This document shows positions 21,020 to 34,188 of a stretch of 64,000 nt of DNA, one piece after another. Where the stretch lies: positions 2,356,001 through 2,420,000 of the forward strand of contig NC_063068.1 of the NCBI RefSeq assembly GCF_022605165.1, written 5' to 3'. Each line of letters starts with the position of its first letter. Positions within the stretch are counted from its first letter, which is position 1. The DNA is from Purpureocillium takamizusanense. Lineage: Eukaryota; Ascomycota; Sordariomycetes; Hypocreales; Ophiocordycipitaceae. The notes below the pieces were generated by a model, which saw only the letters and a program-made list of their open reading frames with translations, was not told the origin of the DNA and made no database searches. A program made the translations under genes and the position numbers.

Positions 21020-23572
21020 ATGTCGGAAAAACGACTTGAAGACGCGGAGTGGCCTCTGTTGCCACAGGCACCAAAACCCAAGCGTGGTATCAAGACACCG
21101 CTGATTGTCGCTGTGGGATTTTTGGCGATGTGCTCGATGTGCGTCCGCCTTTATCCCAGGCAGGCAGATGTCATCTCAAAGAACGATGATCCACCGAAGG
21201 CTCCGTCGTGGAGCTGGAACGACGTAGGGTGCCGAGATTCATATACGAACTGCGAGCCGAAAGACCCTGACAATAGCCTCATACAGATCCAGCCAAGTCG
21301 TTCGCTGAAATGGACCGACTGTTACAACGGCACATTGCAGTGCGCAAGACTCGACGTAGGCGGCCCTATTGCTCCTTGTCTGCGCTTCTTTCGCATATGA
21401 GCTGGGACTTATTGCAGCAGGTACCGATGGACTGGCAAAACCCATCAGACGAGGAGCGGTTGGTACTTGGAGTCACGAGGTTGCTAGCCAAGTCTAAGGA
21501 GAATCCGCTCCCGCCAGTATTTGTCAACCCAGGAGTACGTATGCTCCGCGACGCCAGGCTAGATGGCAGATTCTAATGAAAGACAGGGCCCTGGCGGGTC
21601 CGGGCTCTACTTGATGCAAAAGGCCGGTTCGGTACTGCAGACTATTGTTGGGGACAACCAGGTGAGCTTCTCGGCGGCAGCAACCCAGGTGGTTGACTGA
21701 CTGACGACGAAGGATATCATTTCATGGGATCCCCGAGGAGGTATGTACAACCGTCCATGTGGCCCTACGTAGGTCAGCTAGGTTAACAATGCTGGCGCAG
21801 TCGGCGTCTCGACGCCAAGGATCGAGTGTTGGGGCACCCCGGAGAAGAGGCAGCTGTGGGACATGCAGGACGCGGGCATCGTGGACGAGCGCGAGGGCCT
21901 CGTGTACGACACGTACTCGCGTGGAGTGGCCTACTCGAGGGCGTGCGAGGGGGCGCTCAACGGCACAGACATGCTCCCGCACCTGAGCACGGCGTACCAT
22001 GCGCGGGACATGCTCGAGATACTGAACCAGACGGGGCAGCCGAAGCTGCGGTATTGGGGCTTCAGCTATGGGACGGCGCTGGGCGGCGCCTTTGCCGGTC
22101 TGTACCCGGACCGGGTGGAGAGGCTGGTGAGCGACGGTAAGTGTCACCGGTTGCCCTCGAGGAGAAATGGGAATGAGAATGAGAATGAGATTCAGCTGCC
22201 TGACGAGTGTAGGAAACGTCGACTACAGGGAGTGGTTCGGGGACGGGCTGCGCAACTACCTCTCCGATGCCGACAAGGTGTTTGACGCCTTCGACGCGGC
22301 CTGCCACGCCGCCGGCAAGGACAAGTGCGCTCTCTGGGCGTCCTCCCCGCAGGCCGTCGGGCATCGGCGCTCGTCGCTTCTCGACGCCCTCAAGATGCGC
22401 CCCGTCCTCGTCCCGGCCAACGCCCGCCCCTCGGGGCCCGAGCTGCCGGAGCGCGTCACGTACTCGCGCCTGCAGCGCCTCACCCGCGCCCTCGTCTACA
22501 GCCCCCTGTACAGCGCCCCGACGATGGCGCAGGTGTACGCCGCGCTCGAGGAGGGCGACGGGCTGCCCTTTTACGACGTCGTGACGCTCCTCGCGGAGCA
22601 GCTGCGGGGCGGCGCCGGCGGCGGCTCGAGGCCGCTGTGCTCGCTGACGGACACGCCCGCGACGATGCCGCTCGAGACGCCGGCCGAGCCCGACGCCCTG
22701 GCCGGCATCATGTGCGCCGACGCGCGGGCCGCCGCGTCGCTCGACGAGTTCGAGGCGTACACGCGGGGGCTGCGGAGGAGCAGCCGGTGGATGGGCGCCG
22801 CGCATGCGGACCTCGGGGCCGCGTGTGTGGGCAAGACGATTGCGTCCAAGTGGCGCTTCAGTACGGGTGAGCCGCCCGAGTCCCTCCCTGCCTACCTCTT
22901 CTCTTTTTCTCTTCTTTTTTTTTCTCTCCCCCTCTGCTCTTCCGCGACGACGCGAGAGTGTGCGGCAGAGCCAACCAATGCTGACAAGGGGGCCGCGGTG
23001 GTGGTGGTGGTGTTCCTGGCACAGACGACATCAAGGCCGACACGAGCTTCCCGATCCTGTACATTGGCAACATGGCCGACAACGTGACGCCGCTGGGCAG
23101 CGCGCGCAACAACTCGGCACTGTTCCCCAGCTCCGTCGTGCTGGTGCAAAAGTCATATGGCGTGCGTGACCCCCCCCCCCCCCCCTCTTTCCCCCCGTCG
23201 CCGGACCCCTTTAGATTCAACCCTCCTCCCCTCCCCCTATAGTTTTTTTTTGCTGCGTGCTTGCAAATCGTATCGGCTGATGAGAAATCGCACTTGGGAT
23301 TAACAAAAACAAAACAGCACTGCTCCCTCGCCGCGCCGTCGACCTGCACGGTCAAGCACATCCGCGCCTACTTTCAGAACGGCACGCTGCCCGCCGCGGG
23401 GACCGAGTGCGAGCAGGACTACGACCTGTTCGAGCTGCCGCCGCCGCCGCCGCCGGAGGAACTCGCCGCGCGCGCGGCCGCCGGGACGGAGGACGATGAG
23501 CTGCGGAGGGCGGCGTTCGAGCTATCGCGGAGGGCGGACGTGGTGAGGCATCGCGGGCCGAACCGCTTGTAA
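21020..23572 (+). CDS. Alpha/beta-hydrolase peptidase, S33 family (tripeptidyl-aminopeptidase-like)
   Basis: Eight exons: 21020-21355, 21421-21534, 21587-21661, 21713-21740, 21801-22136, 22213-22866, 23025-23161 and 23318-23572, giving 644 residues. One N-terminal hydrophobic span (TPLIVAVGFLAMCSMCV, about 26-42) suggests a type II membrane or secreted protein. The oxyanion-loop motif NPGGPGGSG is rebuilt across intron 2. The nucleophile elbow is YWGFSYGTALGG (Ser273). The charge-relay Asp533 lies in YIGNMADNVTPL, and His561 (YG-HCS) is the first codon of the last exon. The TAP-like C-terminal domain carries these last two residues. The family removes short N-terminal peptides or acts as an esterase. 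The tail has a Pro run (LPPPPPPEE). Intron 7 holds a C16 homopolymer (23170-23185). Confidence 0.9.
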
Positions 23573-23779
23573 GTTGTAACTGACACACGCACGCGCGCAC
23601 GTGTGTACAGTGTGTATGTGAATGAGAAGCAACGGCGGGTCTCTCTTGTTGGCATGGAAACTACCTGTCTGTCGGTGTGTGTGTGTAAGTGTTATCCTCT
23701 TTGAGAAGATTGTAGTTATTCTAGACTTTTTATTCTTATTTTTCGTCGTTCGCGGTTGCTGAACCGTAGAGATAGATGC

Positions 23780-24431
23780 TCAGCTGCTGCCGCTTCCCTT
23801 ATCCCTCCCATGATGCACCTTGTCCGGCATCCGCAGCCCCTTGTCCACCGCCTCCTTGACCTTGCGCTCGAGCTCCTGTACTTTCCCCCCCTCTCCCTCC
23901 TCCTCTTCCCTCTCCCTATCCTCCTGCCCGCTCTCCGTGTTCCAGTTGCCCGCGCCGCCACGCCCGCCCATGCCCCGCGACGACGCGGCCCCCGCCCCGC
24001 CCTTGCGCTCGAGGCTCGAGGCCACGGCCGCCTTCACCTCGCCGGCCAGGTCCTCCTCCTTCTCGCGCGCCGAGGGGAGGCGCTCCGCCTCGACGTAGTT
24101 GCCCGCCCCGCCGCGACCCGCGCGCCGGGCGGCGGGGGCGGCAGCTCCGTGGCCCGATGTCCCCACCGCCGCCGCCGCCGCCGTGGTGTCGACTTGTTGT
24201 TGCTGTTGCTGGGCTTCAAGGTCCTGGGGAGATTGGACGAACTCGCGAGGTTAGCACGAATACCTGCCGCGATGGCGACCGGTCTCGCGAGCGTCTGCAA
24301 CAATCGGCTAGAGGAAAGGGAGGGGGGGAAGGCAAACTCACCTTTGAGCTCCGGTCCGCGTCGGCGGCGGGGACGTAGTTGCCGGCCCCGCCCCGACCGA
24401 CTCGGCGGAAGACGTCGTGTTCTGGGGCCAT
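23780..24431 (-). CDS. Par32-like protein with GRGGAGN repeats (DUF3602)
   Basis: Exons are 24431-24342 and 24223-23780, giving 177 residues. The protein is disordered and Gly/Ala/charged-rich, carrying three spaced copies of a GRGGAGN(Y/W) motif: RVGRGGAGNYVPA at about 10-22, RAGRGGAGNYVEAERLPS in the middle and MGGRGGAGNWNTES later. A polar Q-run (AQQQQQQV) begins exon 2. A charged, probably coiled segment (KVQELERKVKEAVDKGLR) lies near the C-terminus. This spacing is the hallmark of the fungal DUF3602 group that includes yeast Par32, a TORC1/Npr1-linked, phosphorylated inhibitor of Mep ammonium transporters. A similar role in nitrogen signalling is an inference. The intron falls in a disordered linker. 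Confidence 0.85.
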
Positions 24432-27400
24432 ATTTTTCGTTCGTCTTTCCTACCCGTCGCTGAGCGACTGCGTACGTGGTCGGTGGGGGTAATGGAAAGG
24501 TTGAAGTTTGCGGCGGCGCAAAGTCAGAGTCTCTCTGAGAGGAGGGTTCCTGGTGTCTGGCCCGTCGTCCTGGCATTGATTGAGTCGAGAGGGAGTCGCA
24601 TGACATGGCCGACGGCCGCGGTTTATCGCGCTGACGTCATTGGGCGATAAGGTGCATGGCTTGGTAGTCTTGGGACAGGATCCCTGATATGTTTAGTTGT
24701 AGAAGTTGGAATTTATTTCATGATGCAAGAAATGCAGCATCCTGTGCTGGTCGCTCTGGGGCTCAATTTGTTTCTGCTTCGGTTTGCAAGCTGCCCCAGA
24801 TAAAGCTGCGCCGGATGTACGAAGCACTTTGGATGACTGCAGTATATAGACTACGAAGTACCTCGTCCGTGCTTTGGGATGAGGAGCAGCACCACATGGC
24901 AGGGCCGTCAAGCATTGTTTAGGGGGTGCCCCCTTATATGCTCCATAGCATTGATCGAAGTCCAGGTAGAATGTTCTTCGTCGTCAGTGCTGGTTGGAAA
25001 CATCGCCGCGGGCTCTGATTGCCTCTTCGGATGCCACGCAAGGCCAGAGCTGGCCACGACGGCACCACCCTCTGCCTGCCATCTGCATGACAATTGCGAG
25101 CCGGATTACTTGTCACCAGGGGCTCGTACTTGATGCTTGCCGCCTGCACTCGGACAACTACGCCGGCCACCTTGACGCGCCTTGGTCACTGCGTCAATCC
25201 GCATCGTGTCTGATGTTGAGTTTGCTCCCGGGTCCGCATGCGGGACCTCCTCGATCAAGAAGTGGCCTGCATCGCGGAAGACTCAAGGCTCTCTGGAAAT
25301 TCGTCGTCGAATGTGAGCACAGTGAGGGCAGCCATAAGTGAGTGTTGGGGCCTCGTGAAGGTGATATAGGTTTGGTCAGTGCCGCCGATATCTTCATTGT
25401 CACTGTCTGCCTGGTGCCGGCATAAAGTCGATATGCCGTGGCACTGATGCCTACGGTGGATTCAACCAACGCGATGGAGAGGGATGCGACCTCTAGTTAG
25501 CCGCGGCCGTGGGTGTACACTGCATTTCTGTTGTTGCCCCCAAGGCGACTTGAGGCTTGGCATCTTCGCCGTTCTAAACAATCGCATATATGAATGAGGC
25601 ACAGCCGGCAAGACCCCACGATGGTCCACGACAGTCCCGCGCCGGGTATCCACTGCGGATTCTTGGCTCAACCGACACGGCGATTGCGCGTACTGCTCCT
25701 GCCAAGTACTGTACAGGGCTGCTGCAGCGATTGCGACATGGGCGAGGCCCGACATGCGGATAATGAGAGCAACGGGCGCACACGAAATGTTTCGAGGCAG
25801 AGCCAGGCGTCTGTCCTCGAGGTCGGAAAGGGAGGTCAAAACCCTAGGGCAGGGTATGGCGCGGCTGAGCCCTCGTTGAGGGCTGACGAAGTCTAAACAA
25901 GTCTACCGTCCCACCCCCGGCGTGTCCACTTGGGCCGGTGACCTCCCTGGCTGCGGATCGCGATCGCAGCTCTTCATCGCTGTTCGTCGAGGAACGCGAT
26001 TCACCCAATGCGTCCAATTGGCCCGCTCACGCCCCAGCCGCGCGACTCCGCCGCTGAGTGGGTTTGAGTCCAGAAAGATGGGGGCGCGCAAACCCCAACC
26101 TCACGTCTCGTCTGGCCCGTCAAGGCCACAAAAGTTGTGTGGCCGTGGCATTTTCCAGCAATCGTCGTTCGACATCTCGGCCTACGCATTAGGTGTGAGG
26201 TGAGTGCTGGCCACACGCTGTTATGTAGTACGAGCACACACAGTATTTGCCACCGACGAGCAGACTTGCCCAGCCCAGCCCAGCCCAGTCCGAGCCAGCG
26301 CGACGTCGAGTACGGTTGACTTGATGGGCGGCGCATGCGGGTAAGCAGGCGGATAAACTGGGAACAGCTCCCACCGCGCTGCCGAGAACCATGCAAGTTT
26401 GGCCCTCTGCAAGCCGCCGAAACGAGTTGTGATTGTCGTTCGCCGACCGGGGTAGCTTTGGACGGGGTTTGGCCCGACCCGTGAAGCACAGCAACCAGAG
26501 GCATAGCTTCGCGACTCGATTCGCTCCCAGGCCAGATCGTCACAAACCTCATCCGCCGGGGAGAGTGCGATCCTTGTGACAATCGCTGATTGTCAGGAAC
26601 GGCAGGCTCAGTCGACCCGTTCTGGTAAGAGGCCATCGATTCCCGTAGTTGATCCGTCCGAACGAACCTAGTAGCTTATTAGTACTGCACGAAGTGGACA
26701 GCAAGGCCATTGCCTCCATTCTGTACCCCGGTCTGCGATTATCCATCACCTGCGGGTGACCGACAACCTGTGCCCAAGCCCCTCCCCACGTCTGCCCCAG
26801 TCAATCCACATCCGGGGAAATTGGCCATGAAGCTTAGAACGCGCAAAGTTGAACCACGGGCGACGACTCAACAGCCTTGTCATGCCCCGAACCTGGTTGT
26901 CCGTCGTCTCCAAGGACAAAGAGCGCATGACCAGAGGCTCTAGTGCGGTGGGACTCGAGGGAGAAGGGAGGAGGTGGCGTCGAGCAGGCGGCGCTGCACC
27001 GTCCGTCAGGTGGACTGCTTGCTCCAACAGTCTCATCGGCGACGAGGCTAATGGCGACCACTAGCTGTAGCTCTCCTGGTCATGGTAGTGCGTTAAAACG
27101 AGGGGAACCGGCCACGGGTTGCTTGCACGCGCTGGCATTATTGGACCAACCCCTTGCTGCGTCAGAAATGGTTCCCTCTCGTCAGGCACGGGGTCGTGGT
27201 GCGGCCACAAGCAAACGAGAGGCCCGCATTGCCCACGTTTCGCTAGTACGACGGATTCAGCTGTGCTTTGTCCCTTTTTTTTGTGTCTTTCTTAGGTATT
27301 CCCCTTCTTTCAGCACAGCATTGGCGACGGCGAGGGCCGACTTGCCAAGGGTTCACGATGGCTCCATTTCCTGGCGTTCTGATGTGCTGCTGGGCCCCCG

Positions 27401-30400
27401 CGGCGGCATCTCTCGTCTTGCTGCGGGCCGGTTTGGCGTTTGCGGGGTACCGACCGACCTGGCTAGGTTGCTCTCCGAATGCTGTGCTCTGCACGACGCG
27501 AGGGAAGCGGGGGGGGGGAAGACATCGCCGAGCAGGGCTGCCTGCATCCAGCAGTTATCAAGCTGCCTATCGCGGGCGCCCTCAGTCGACGGCTTGAAGA
27601 ACGCCGCCCGACGCATTGGGAAGCCGGCAGGGGCGCACGTTGGTCGACATGGCCGCAGTGTGCTGGGACGGTACTCGCACAGTCGCGCTCCACGACCCAT
27701 CCCAGGCGCCCCGTTGAATTGCATTTCATCCGGGAAATGCAGCAAAACAGTTGCAGACTGTTTAGCGCAAGCCCGCACGGGTGGGCGTGGGTGCATCGAG
27801 GAAGAGGCCACCAAACCGGCCCCAGCGAGCGGACTCGCTAGTTGCACGCCTGGCTCAAGGGCTGATGGGTCGGGCAGTGGTGGTAGGAGCGGCTTGCGTT
27901 GCACTTCGCCCCCAGACGCGCGCGACTGGTCCAAGTGCAATGCGGCGAGAGGCAAAAATAAAAAAATAAAAAAAAATTGTGTGCCGTTGTGATAAAGAAG
28001 GAACTGGCCTGTCACGCGATGAACGCTGACGGGCATTGGGTCTGGCCATGGCAGCTTCCTTGTGTATAGACAGATAGTGCATCCTGAAGGTACATACATA
28101 CGCCCTTTCTAGCAGTGCCTTCCGATGTCGCAACCACCGATGACTGTCCTGCGTGGAAGTCGAGGAAGGAGCATGCGCACCACTGAACCAGAGAGGGAAA
28201 CCCACTGCTGGCTGGGCAAGCCCCTCCAGCGATTGCCCCCACGGCCTCAGAAGGGCGGATGGATAAACTCCACTGTGCCATTCCAGGTTACTACCTAGTA
28301 CCTACCCCCTCTGAACACGGCATGGGTGATTGCCTACTAACCTAGCATCCTAGGTACCTTATGTGTGCAACTCCAGGGCTACCTCTACGCTCGAACAAGT
28401 CACTCAGTGGCCCTTGGCCAGCGGCTCACACTCACAGTGTCTCATCAACGCCGGATCGCCCAGCGTTCGGAGCGTTAATCGCCTAGTGGCTCTTTCAGCA
28501 ATTTTTTTTCCCTTTCCATTTGCCGTCATCGCCATTGAAGGCTGGAGCTTTCGATCATACCGTGATCCCGCAAACCCCCCCCCTGCCAGTAGAATCGACA
28601 TGTTACCTTGGCTTCCCCCGCCGCCGAGATACGAGCGACGAGATACCCCGCCTCAAGCCCCTCACCCAGCCGGTGCAGACGGGAATGAAGCCGGCGGCGA
28701 CTTGGACGTTCGTGCAAGTGCATAACGTGATGCAATCCCGCCAAGCGTGCAGCAAGAATGACTGTGAACAACACGACACAGCTCGCCGGCGTACGTACGA
28801 CAATGGCCGCCCGTGGGGTGATGAATCGGTCCACCTCAGCTCGTCGAAACGATGTTCATCGCCAACACGTTCAATCGACTTGCCAGCAGCCACGTAACTA
28901 CGTAACAGGCGGAAGCCCCTCGGCGCTGGCCCTGCTCTCGTCGCTCGCGCCAATTCGGTTGGGGCTGGGGTTGGTGGCGTGCTCAGCGCGTCTTGACACA
29001 CCACCCAAGGGTCTATGGCGCTATCGCCACTGTATGAGGTTAGGCGAGACGCGAGAGAGGCACTGCTGGAATAGGTACAGTACACACAGTCACTCGTGTC
29101 GTGCATAATCCGCAACACAGGACAGATATCTGCTCGCGCACAATTGCCCTCGCACCGGCTGCGAATGCCGCACAGTGGCACACGAACAAACCCCTGGCCC
29201 CAATGAAGCGCCACCCTTCCTCGAACCCAGGAACCTGCGCGAGACGGGCACCAGCACGCACCAGGGCCAGCCAGCCAGGAACCACGACGCCTGGCCGGGA
29301 CCGAACGGGCCGCTACCTGCAGGCACGAGAGACGAGGGAGGCCATCGACGAGGCGACGAGACGCGGCATCCGCGGGCGAACAACAGCGGCGTGAGCAACA
29401 GACATTATTGAGGTCTGCAATTCATTGCATTCACAAGCCCAGACCAGATTTCTATTTCTGTCCTCGACCATCGCATGCCGGCCGCTGAGGATTCCAGCGC
29501 CAGTACTGCACAGGTGCACTTCCAGGCCGGTCCGGTCGGCATGAGTCTCCATGTCGAGTGGCCGTGTCTCTGATCCGCCGACGCCCCTCCCCTGCGGAGG
29601 TCACGCTCGGCCGCGGGGCCTCCCCTCCGTGCGAACAAGATTCCCTAGCTTGCTCCCCAACGCGACGCCCGCGCCTCGCCTGGCGCCCGTCATGTGAGGG
29701 CACAGTCCACGTAACCACGAACGGATGAGTAAGGCAGACACAAGGAGAGGCGTCTGAGGGCGAGAGGCAAGGGAACTAGGTACTGCCTACCCCTACCCCA
29801 GGGCTTTGCTACCGCATTCGGCATTCGTACGGAGCATGCCTATGTGCTTGGTACGCATGTCCTTGGATCATGGTGACGATGCCTCCCCGGCCGAGATTGC
29901 GGATGAATGGGAAGGCTCGATGGGCGGCGGCGGGGTACACATTGCGCGACCGGCAGTTGAACTCCGAAGCGCAAATGGACGACATGATTGCTCGCGAGCG
30001 TTTCACAGCCTGGGCATGCCCGGGCAGGTTGGGATCCCAGCATCGCCCTTCTCTATGCTGGCAGTAAGTACTGACCGCACAGCACTATATCTGCGGATGT
30101 GTACGAATACAGGCACAAATGGACGACGCCTGACCGAAAACCTGACAGTGGGCGTCCCATCGCCGGGGAGCACGTGTCGCGGCCACAGTGCATCCACGAA
30201 TGCCAGCTGCCGAGACGCCGATGCGGCCTGTCGCTTGGGTCGATCATGGCGCGCTCATCAGTCAACACACAGCGGTCTACTCACACACGCAAGGAAGGCA
30301 TGCCTCGGCCTACGGGCTGCCCGGCGCAGGTCCCGTCCGCCATGTCGCGCCGCCGTCCGGCACCGCTCATGGTCGTCGGCCGGCGCGGGCGATGGTTCCC

Positions 30401-31417
30401 TAGGGTCTGACTGTGCGCTCATCAGTAGGTTCGTACATAGTGGAGGCTTAAGGACTTCGACTCCGCGCCGCACGTCCACCGCCACGCATCCACGGCGGCC
30501 AGAGTTGCTGGTCGCTCGCTCGCGAACTCACCTCGACGCCAACCGCACCGTAGGTACGTGGGCTTGCGCAGGTGTAGGCTCACCAAGGAAGAACCACGGC
30601 CCCATGGGATCGGATCCAGACGGCGGAGCCCGCACACCCCCCCAAGACCCGACCTGATGATCAAGTCGCGCCGGCGGGCGGCCAATGGCGTGCCTGTCCT
30701 CCCCCACCGCTAGGCCGTCGCAACAGTGCGAGCGCCAGCGGTGGCTCTCTGGACACGCCGGTCCTGGAACCCGCTGGAAACCTGAGCTGACGTGCCCGCC
30801 CAACCTGGAAGGGCCCCATGGCATGGGGGCTTCCATCCACCCCCAGCCAGCTTGACGCCCCGCACCTGCGCCTGGACCGTCACCAGCCCCAACGGCCGAC
30901 TGAACAGTGTCCCAGCGAGGCCAGCCGCTGCCTCCCGGTAATCGCAACATTTGGGGCGCCGTCGTATGCACTTAGCCCCCATAGCCAGCGGCCAGAGCGC
31001 CCAACACTACCCGCACATGTAGGCTGCTGCCACGGCCTGCCGGGCTGTCTACTACGTGCGCCCCCCCCCCCCCCTCTCCGCCCGCAGCCCCCTCTTGCTC
31101 CTGCCGTGCCTCAGCGCACACACACACCCCCCCGTTCCCCGTGGCCTGTAGGAAGGCAGGCAGGCGGCCTGTGCCTGTGGTGTCCCAAAATATTATTTCT
31201 CATCTTCGCTTGCATGTCGCGCGCGACTCTACCTCTCCTCTCCAAACCCCCCGACCCCAACGACTGGCTGTACAATTCTTGTTCCTCAACTCTGCCAACA
31301 ACTTCGAGCAGCGCTCGCATCACCCGGAGAGGCTTCACTGCCGCATATCTCCACCACCGCGACGGTTCGGCCTTCTGTCATCTCGCCTCCAACACGAGCA
31401 TCCCAAGCCGCTTGGCC
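24432..31417. other. 7-kb gene-poor block between divergent Par32-like and C2H2 genes
   Basis: No gene is supported over 7 kb. The longest plus ORFs (26943-27992, 29806-30657) and the many minus ORFs overlap each other in several frames, lack any motif and have no coherent splice partners. Visible elements: a CAGCC repeat at about 26269-26288, a C14 run at 31061-31074, an A-rich stretch at 27956-27977 and TAGGTACC-like motifs at 28291-28306, 28349-28360 and 29776-29784. It may hold the long promoter and 5' UTR of the C2H2 gene, non-coding RNA or decayed sequence. Confidence 0.5.
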
Positions 31418-32986
31418 ATGGCCTCCTCCAAAGTATGATGACCCATCGTCGTGAGGAATCGCCTTGTGCACCTGCTTGTTCCGCTCCCGCGAGAGACAGT
31501 CATGCTGATCACTCTTCGTCTCCCCTCGTTCAGGAAATGCAGCCCTCGGCTCGGCCATTGACGCACCAGCGCCCCTCGCCGTCGAGCTCGTCCCCCTCCG
31601 GCTTGCCTGGCCGCCAAGCCCACGCCCGAACCAACTCGCATTCACACTCGCTCCTCACCGGCGCCCTCAATGCCAACCATCGGGTGACCCGCCGCAAGTC
31701 CGTCACCACCAATAACGGTCCCAATTTTGCCGCTCTCACGGCCGCCGTCGCCAATGGAGAGCAGACGGCTGCCATGCCCATTGCCAACGCCACTCGGCGC
31801 AACACGGGGTCCAAGGCGAGGGTCGGCAGCCTGCCCTCGCCTCCCGCGAGCCTGCCGCTCCACAAGACGGTCCCGGAGATCGTCAAGGACAGCAGCGCCA
31901 TCGACGACGAGACTCACGACGGGTCCGCGGACGAAGCGGCGACCAAGTTCCAAAAGGCGCGCATCAGGCGCGCTAGCGACGGCCAGCCGCTCGCCAAGGA
32001 GTCCAAGAAGAGCAACCGCGTCGAAGTCCGATGCGAAAAGTGTGGCAAGGGCTACAAGCATAGCAGCTGCTTGACCAAGCATCTGTCAGTACCCCTCCTG
32101 TTGTGGCGGCCACTTTTGCGTTCTGCGGGCCGCTTGGACGTAGAATTCGGTCTCGAGAAGGGTCGACGAAGCGGTCGTGGCATGCAGGGACTAGATTGTG
32201 TTAACGGTTTTTTTCTTCTTCGGTAGATGGGAGCATACGCCCGAGTGGTCCTACACCTCCAAGCTGCTCATCTCGAAGCACCAGCAGGTCCAGCTCCTCG
32301 AAGCTGCCTCGGTGCTCGTGGCAATGAATGGCAAGGAGAGCACGACCACGCCACCAGACTCGGCCAAGGACTCGGCCAGTGAGCCCGACTCTGCGTCCCC
32401 TGCGGCCTCGGGCTACTCGGAGCAGCCCGAGCGCCAGAGTTCGGCCGACACCACCCCGCCCCCGACGATTGACGGCATCAATTTTGCCTCGCCGTATCGT
32501 GACACGTCGGAGTTTGCGCGGAGCTACCAGTCAAGCTCGCTCAAGCCACCCTTCATGTTAGGGAGCATCCCCAATGGACCGGGGTTTGGCCACTCGCGCC
32601 AGCCCAGTCATGAACGTCGCCCCCCGTCCTCGGGCGCCAACAGGACGGGTCAAGAGGATCGCGACCTGGCGGCTGCAGTAGAACTGCTCAGCTGCAGCTT
32701 CGGGAGCAACAACGGTTCTCACGGCACGGTGACGCTGCCGGCCGACGCACCCCCAGTGCCTCCGGTGCCGGCGCAGTACCTGGACCAGGCGTCGTCGCTG
32801 GCGAGCGCCAGCTTCATCAACAGCTTTCCGCGACGCCAGCCGGAGAGCTTCACGCGGGGCGAGCTGCGACGCGGCAGCGAGGACGTGAAGATGGAGGACA
32901 GCGGCGACGACGACGACTTCGACATGCGGTCGCGGGCCCGGAGCGACGAGGATGACGACGGCGTCTTTGGCCGCATGGAGGAATGA
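31418..32986 (+). CDS. Single C2H2 zinc-finger protein, putative transcription regulator
   Basis: Exons are 31418-31432, 31534-32084 and 32227-32986, giving 441 residues. Exon 1 codes only MASSK; it was chosen because the donor and acceptor keep frame into EMQPSARPLTHQR and an ATG in good context (GCCATGG) is present. An alternative is the in-frame ATG at 31438 inside the intron. One C2H2 finger, CEKCGKGYKHSSCLTKHLWEH (C-x2-C-x12-H-x3-H), lies near residue 176 and is split by intron 2 inside its helix; EWSYTSKLLISKHQQVQLLE follows. The rest is Ser/Pro-rich and disordered, ending in an acidic cluster (EDSGDDDDFDMRSRARSDED). Target genes are unknown. The 7-kb upstream spacer suits a strongly regulated gene. 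Confidence 0.82.
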
Positions 32987-34188
32987 TTGCAACGACTGCA
33001 TGAGAGAGCGAGCATCTCTGGGAGTCGGGACATGCCGTGATGGGCGGAGTTGGGATATTATGATTTTTGGATATCATGCCCGGGAGGAAACCCGCGCGGT
33101 CGTTGCTCGTGTGACGGCATAGTCTCTGTATGAGGTGGTTCTGCTCCGCCGCCAACCCTCAGCACCGAAGAGTGGGGGGCCTCGTCCTGCAGCGGGTCAT
33201 TGTGGACTGCGCGTCGCGGGCGTGATTGCACCTCCACGAGGTTAAAGTGAGGGTTTGGAGAGGCGTCGAGCGAACACCCGAATAAATACCAATTGAATCG
33301 AATATTAATTAGTCGAAGGCGTCGCCTGAGTCACAATGGCGGAGGCGTGTGCGACATAAAAGTACGGCAAGGCTGATGACGGTCCATTTTCTCGGCCAGG
33401 AGGACTGCTTGCCCAGGTCGTTTGCATCATCACAGCTTGGAATGGAAGGCACAAACTCTGGCGATGCATCACTGGTGGCGGGTGGAGATCGGCTGCGAGG
33501 CCCTTTTCTTCATCACGACGGGGAAAAGCGAATCGACCAGCGACAGGGACGATGTGTGAAAGAAAGCACAGGTCAAAGAGACGATTCGACTGATCTAGAT
33601 GAAGGCCCCAGAGATGAGAGTTGTCGGGAGAGTTGGGAAGGATGAAATGGGGGAAAGAAAATTCAGTACTAGCTTGACGGCCCATGAAATGAGCCTTGGG
33701 CCAAAGTGGAGGGCGGCGACCGTCATTGACGGCGGGCACCATTCTGGCCGGACGGTGGGCATTGGTGGTTGGTTGGGTTTCCCCAGCGACGTCACCCGTC
33801 TCCACTGCCAGCCGCTGTCCAGCGCGCGACAGCAACAGCTGGAGCACAGCACAGCACAGCACAGCACAGCACAGCACAGCTGAGCTGGGGAGCGTGAAGG
33901 CGCATCCATCTCCATTTCTTCTGGCCCCCCCTCACGAGCTCCCTCCCCTCCACACCCGCGTCACAAGTTTTGCGCGCCGCATGACAGACGCACTGCCCAG
34001 TCGCGGACCACCGTGCGCGGACACGCAAACATTGAACACGACAGAGCCACTGCATTCCCTTGCCTTCCGAATACAACGCACGAGACGGACCTGATAGACA
34101 CTCTCGGGGACGCAAAAAGCGAACGTACGCACCTCGGCGCGGCGGTAATAATAGTCGGAACGCAGCAGCAGGACGCGTGCGAGGCACA
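32987..34188. other. Intergenic spacer with CACAG repeat
   Basis: No gene is supported. A CACAG pentanucleotide repeat (about seven units) lies at 33844-33880. ORFs at 33305-33915 translate this repeat on both strands and are not credible proteins. Confidence 0.5.
33844..33880. repeat. CACAG pentanucleotide tandem repeat
   Basis: About seven perfect CACAG units in the spacer upstream of the membrane-protein gene. Confidence 0.9.

Noticed and set aside
26943..27992. 349-residue ORF in the gene-poor block
   Set aside because: No motif, Arg/Gly/Ser-biased, overlapped by equally long ORFs in other frames, no plausible promoter or splice partners.
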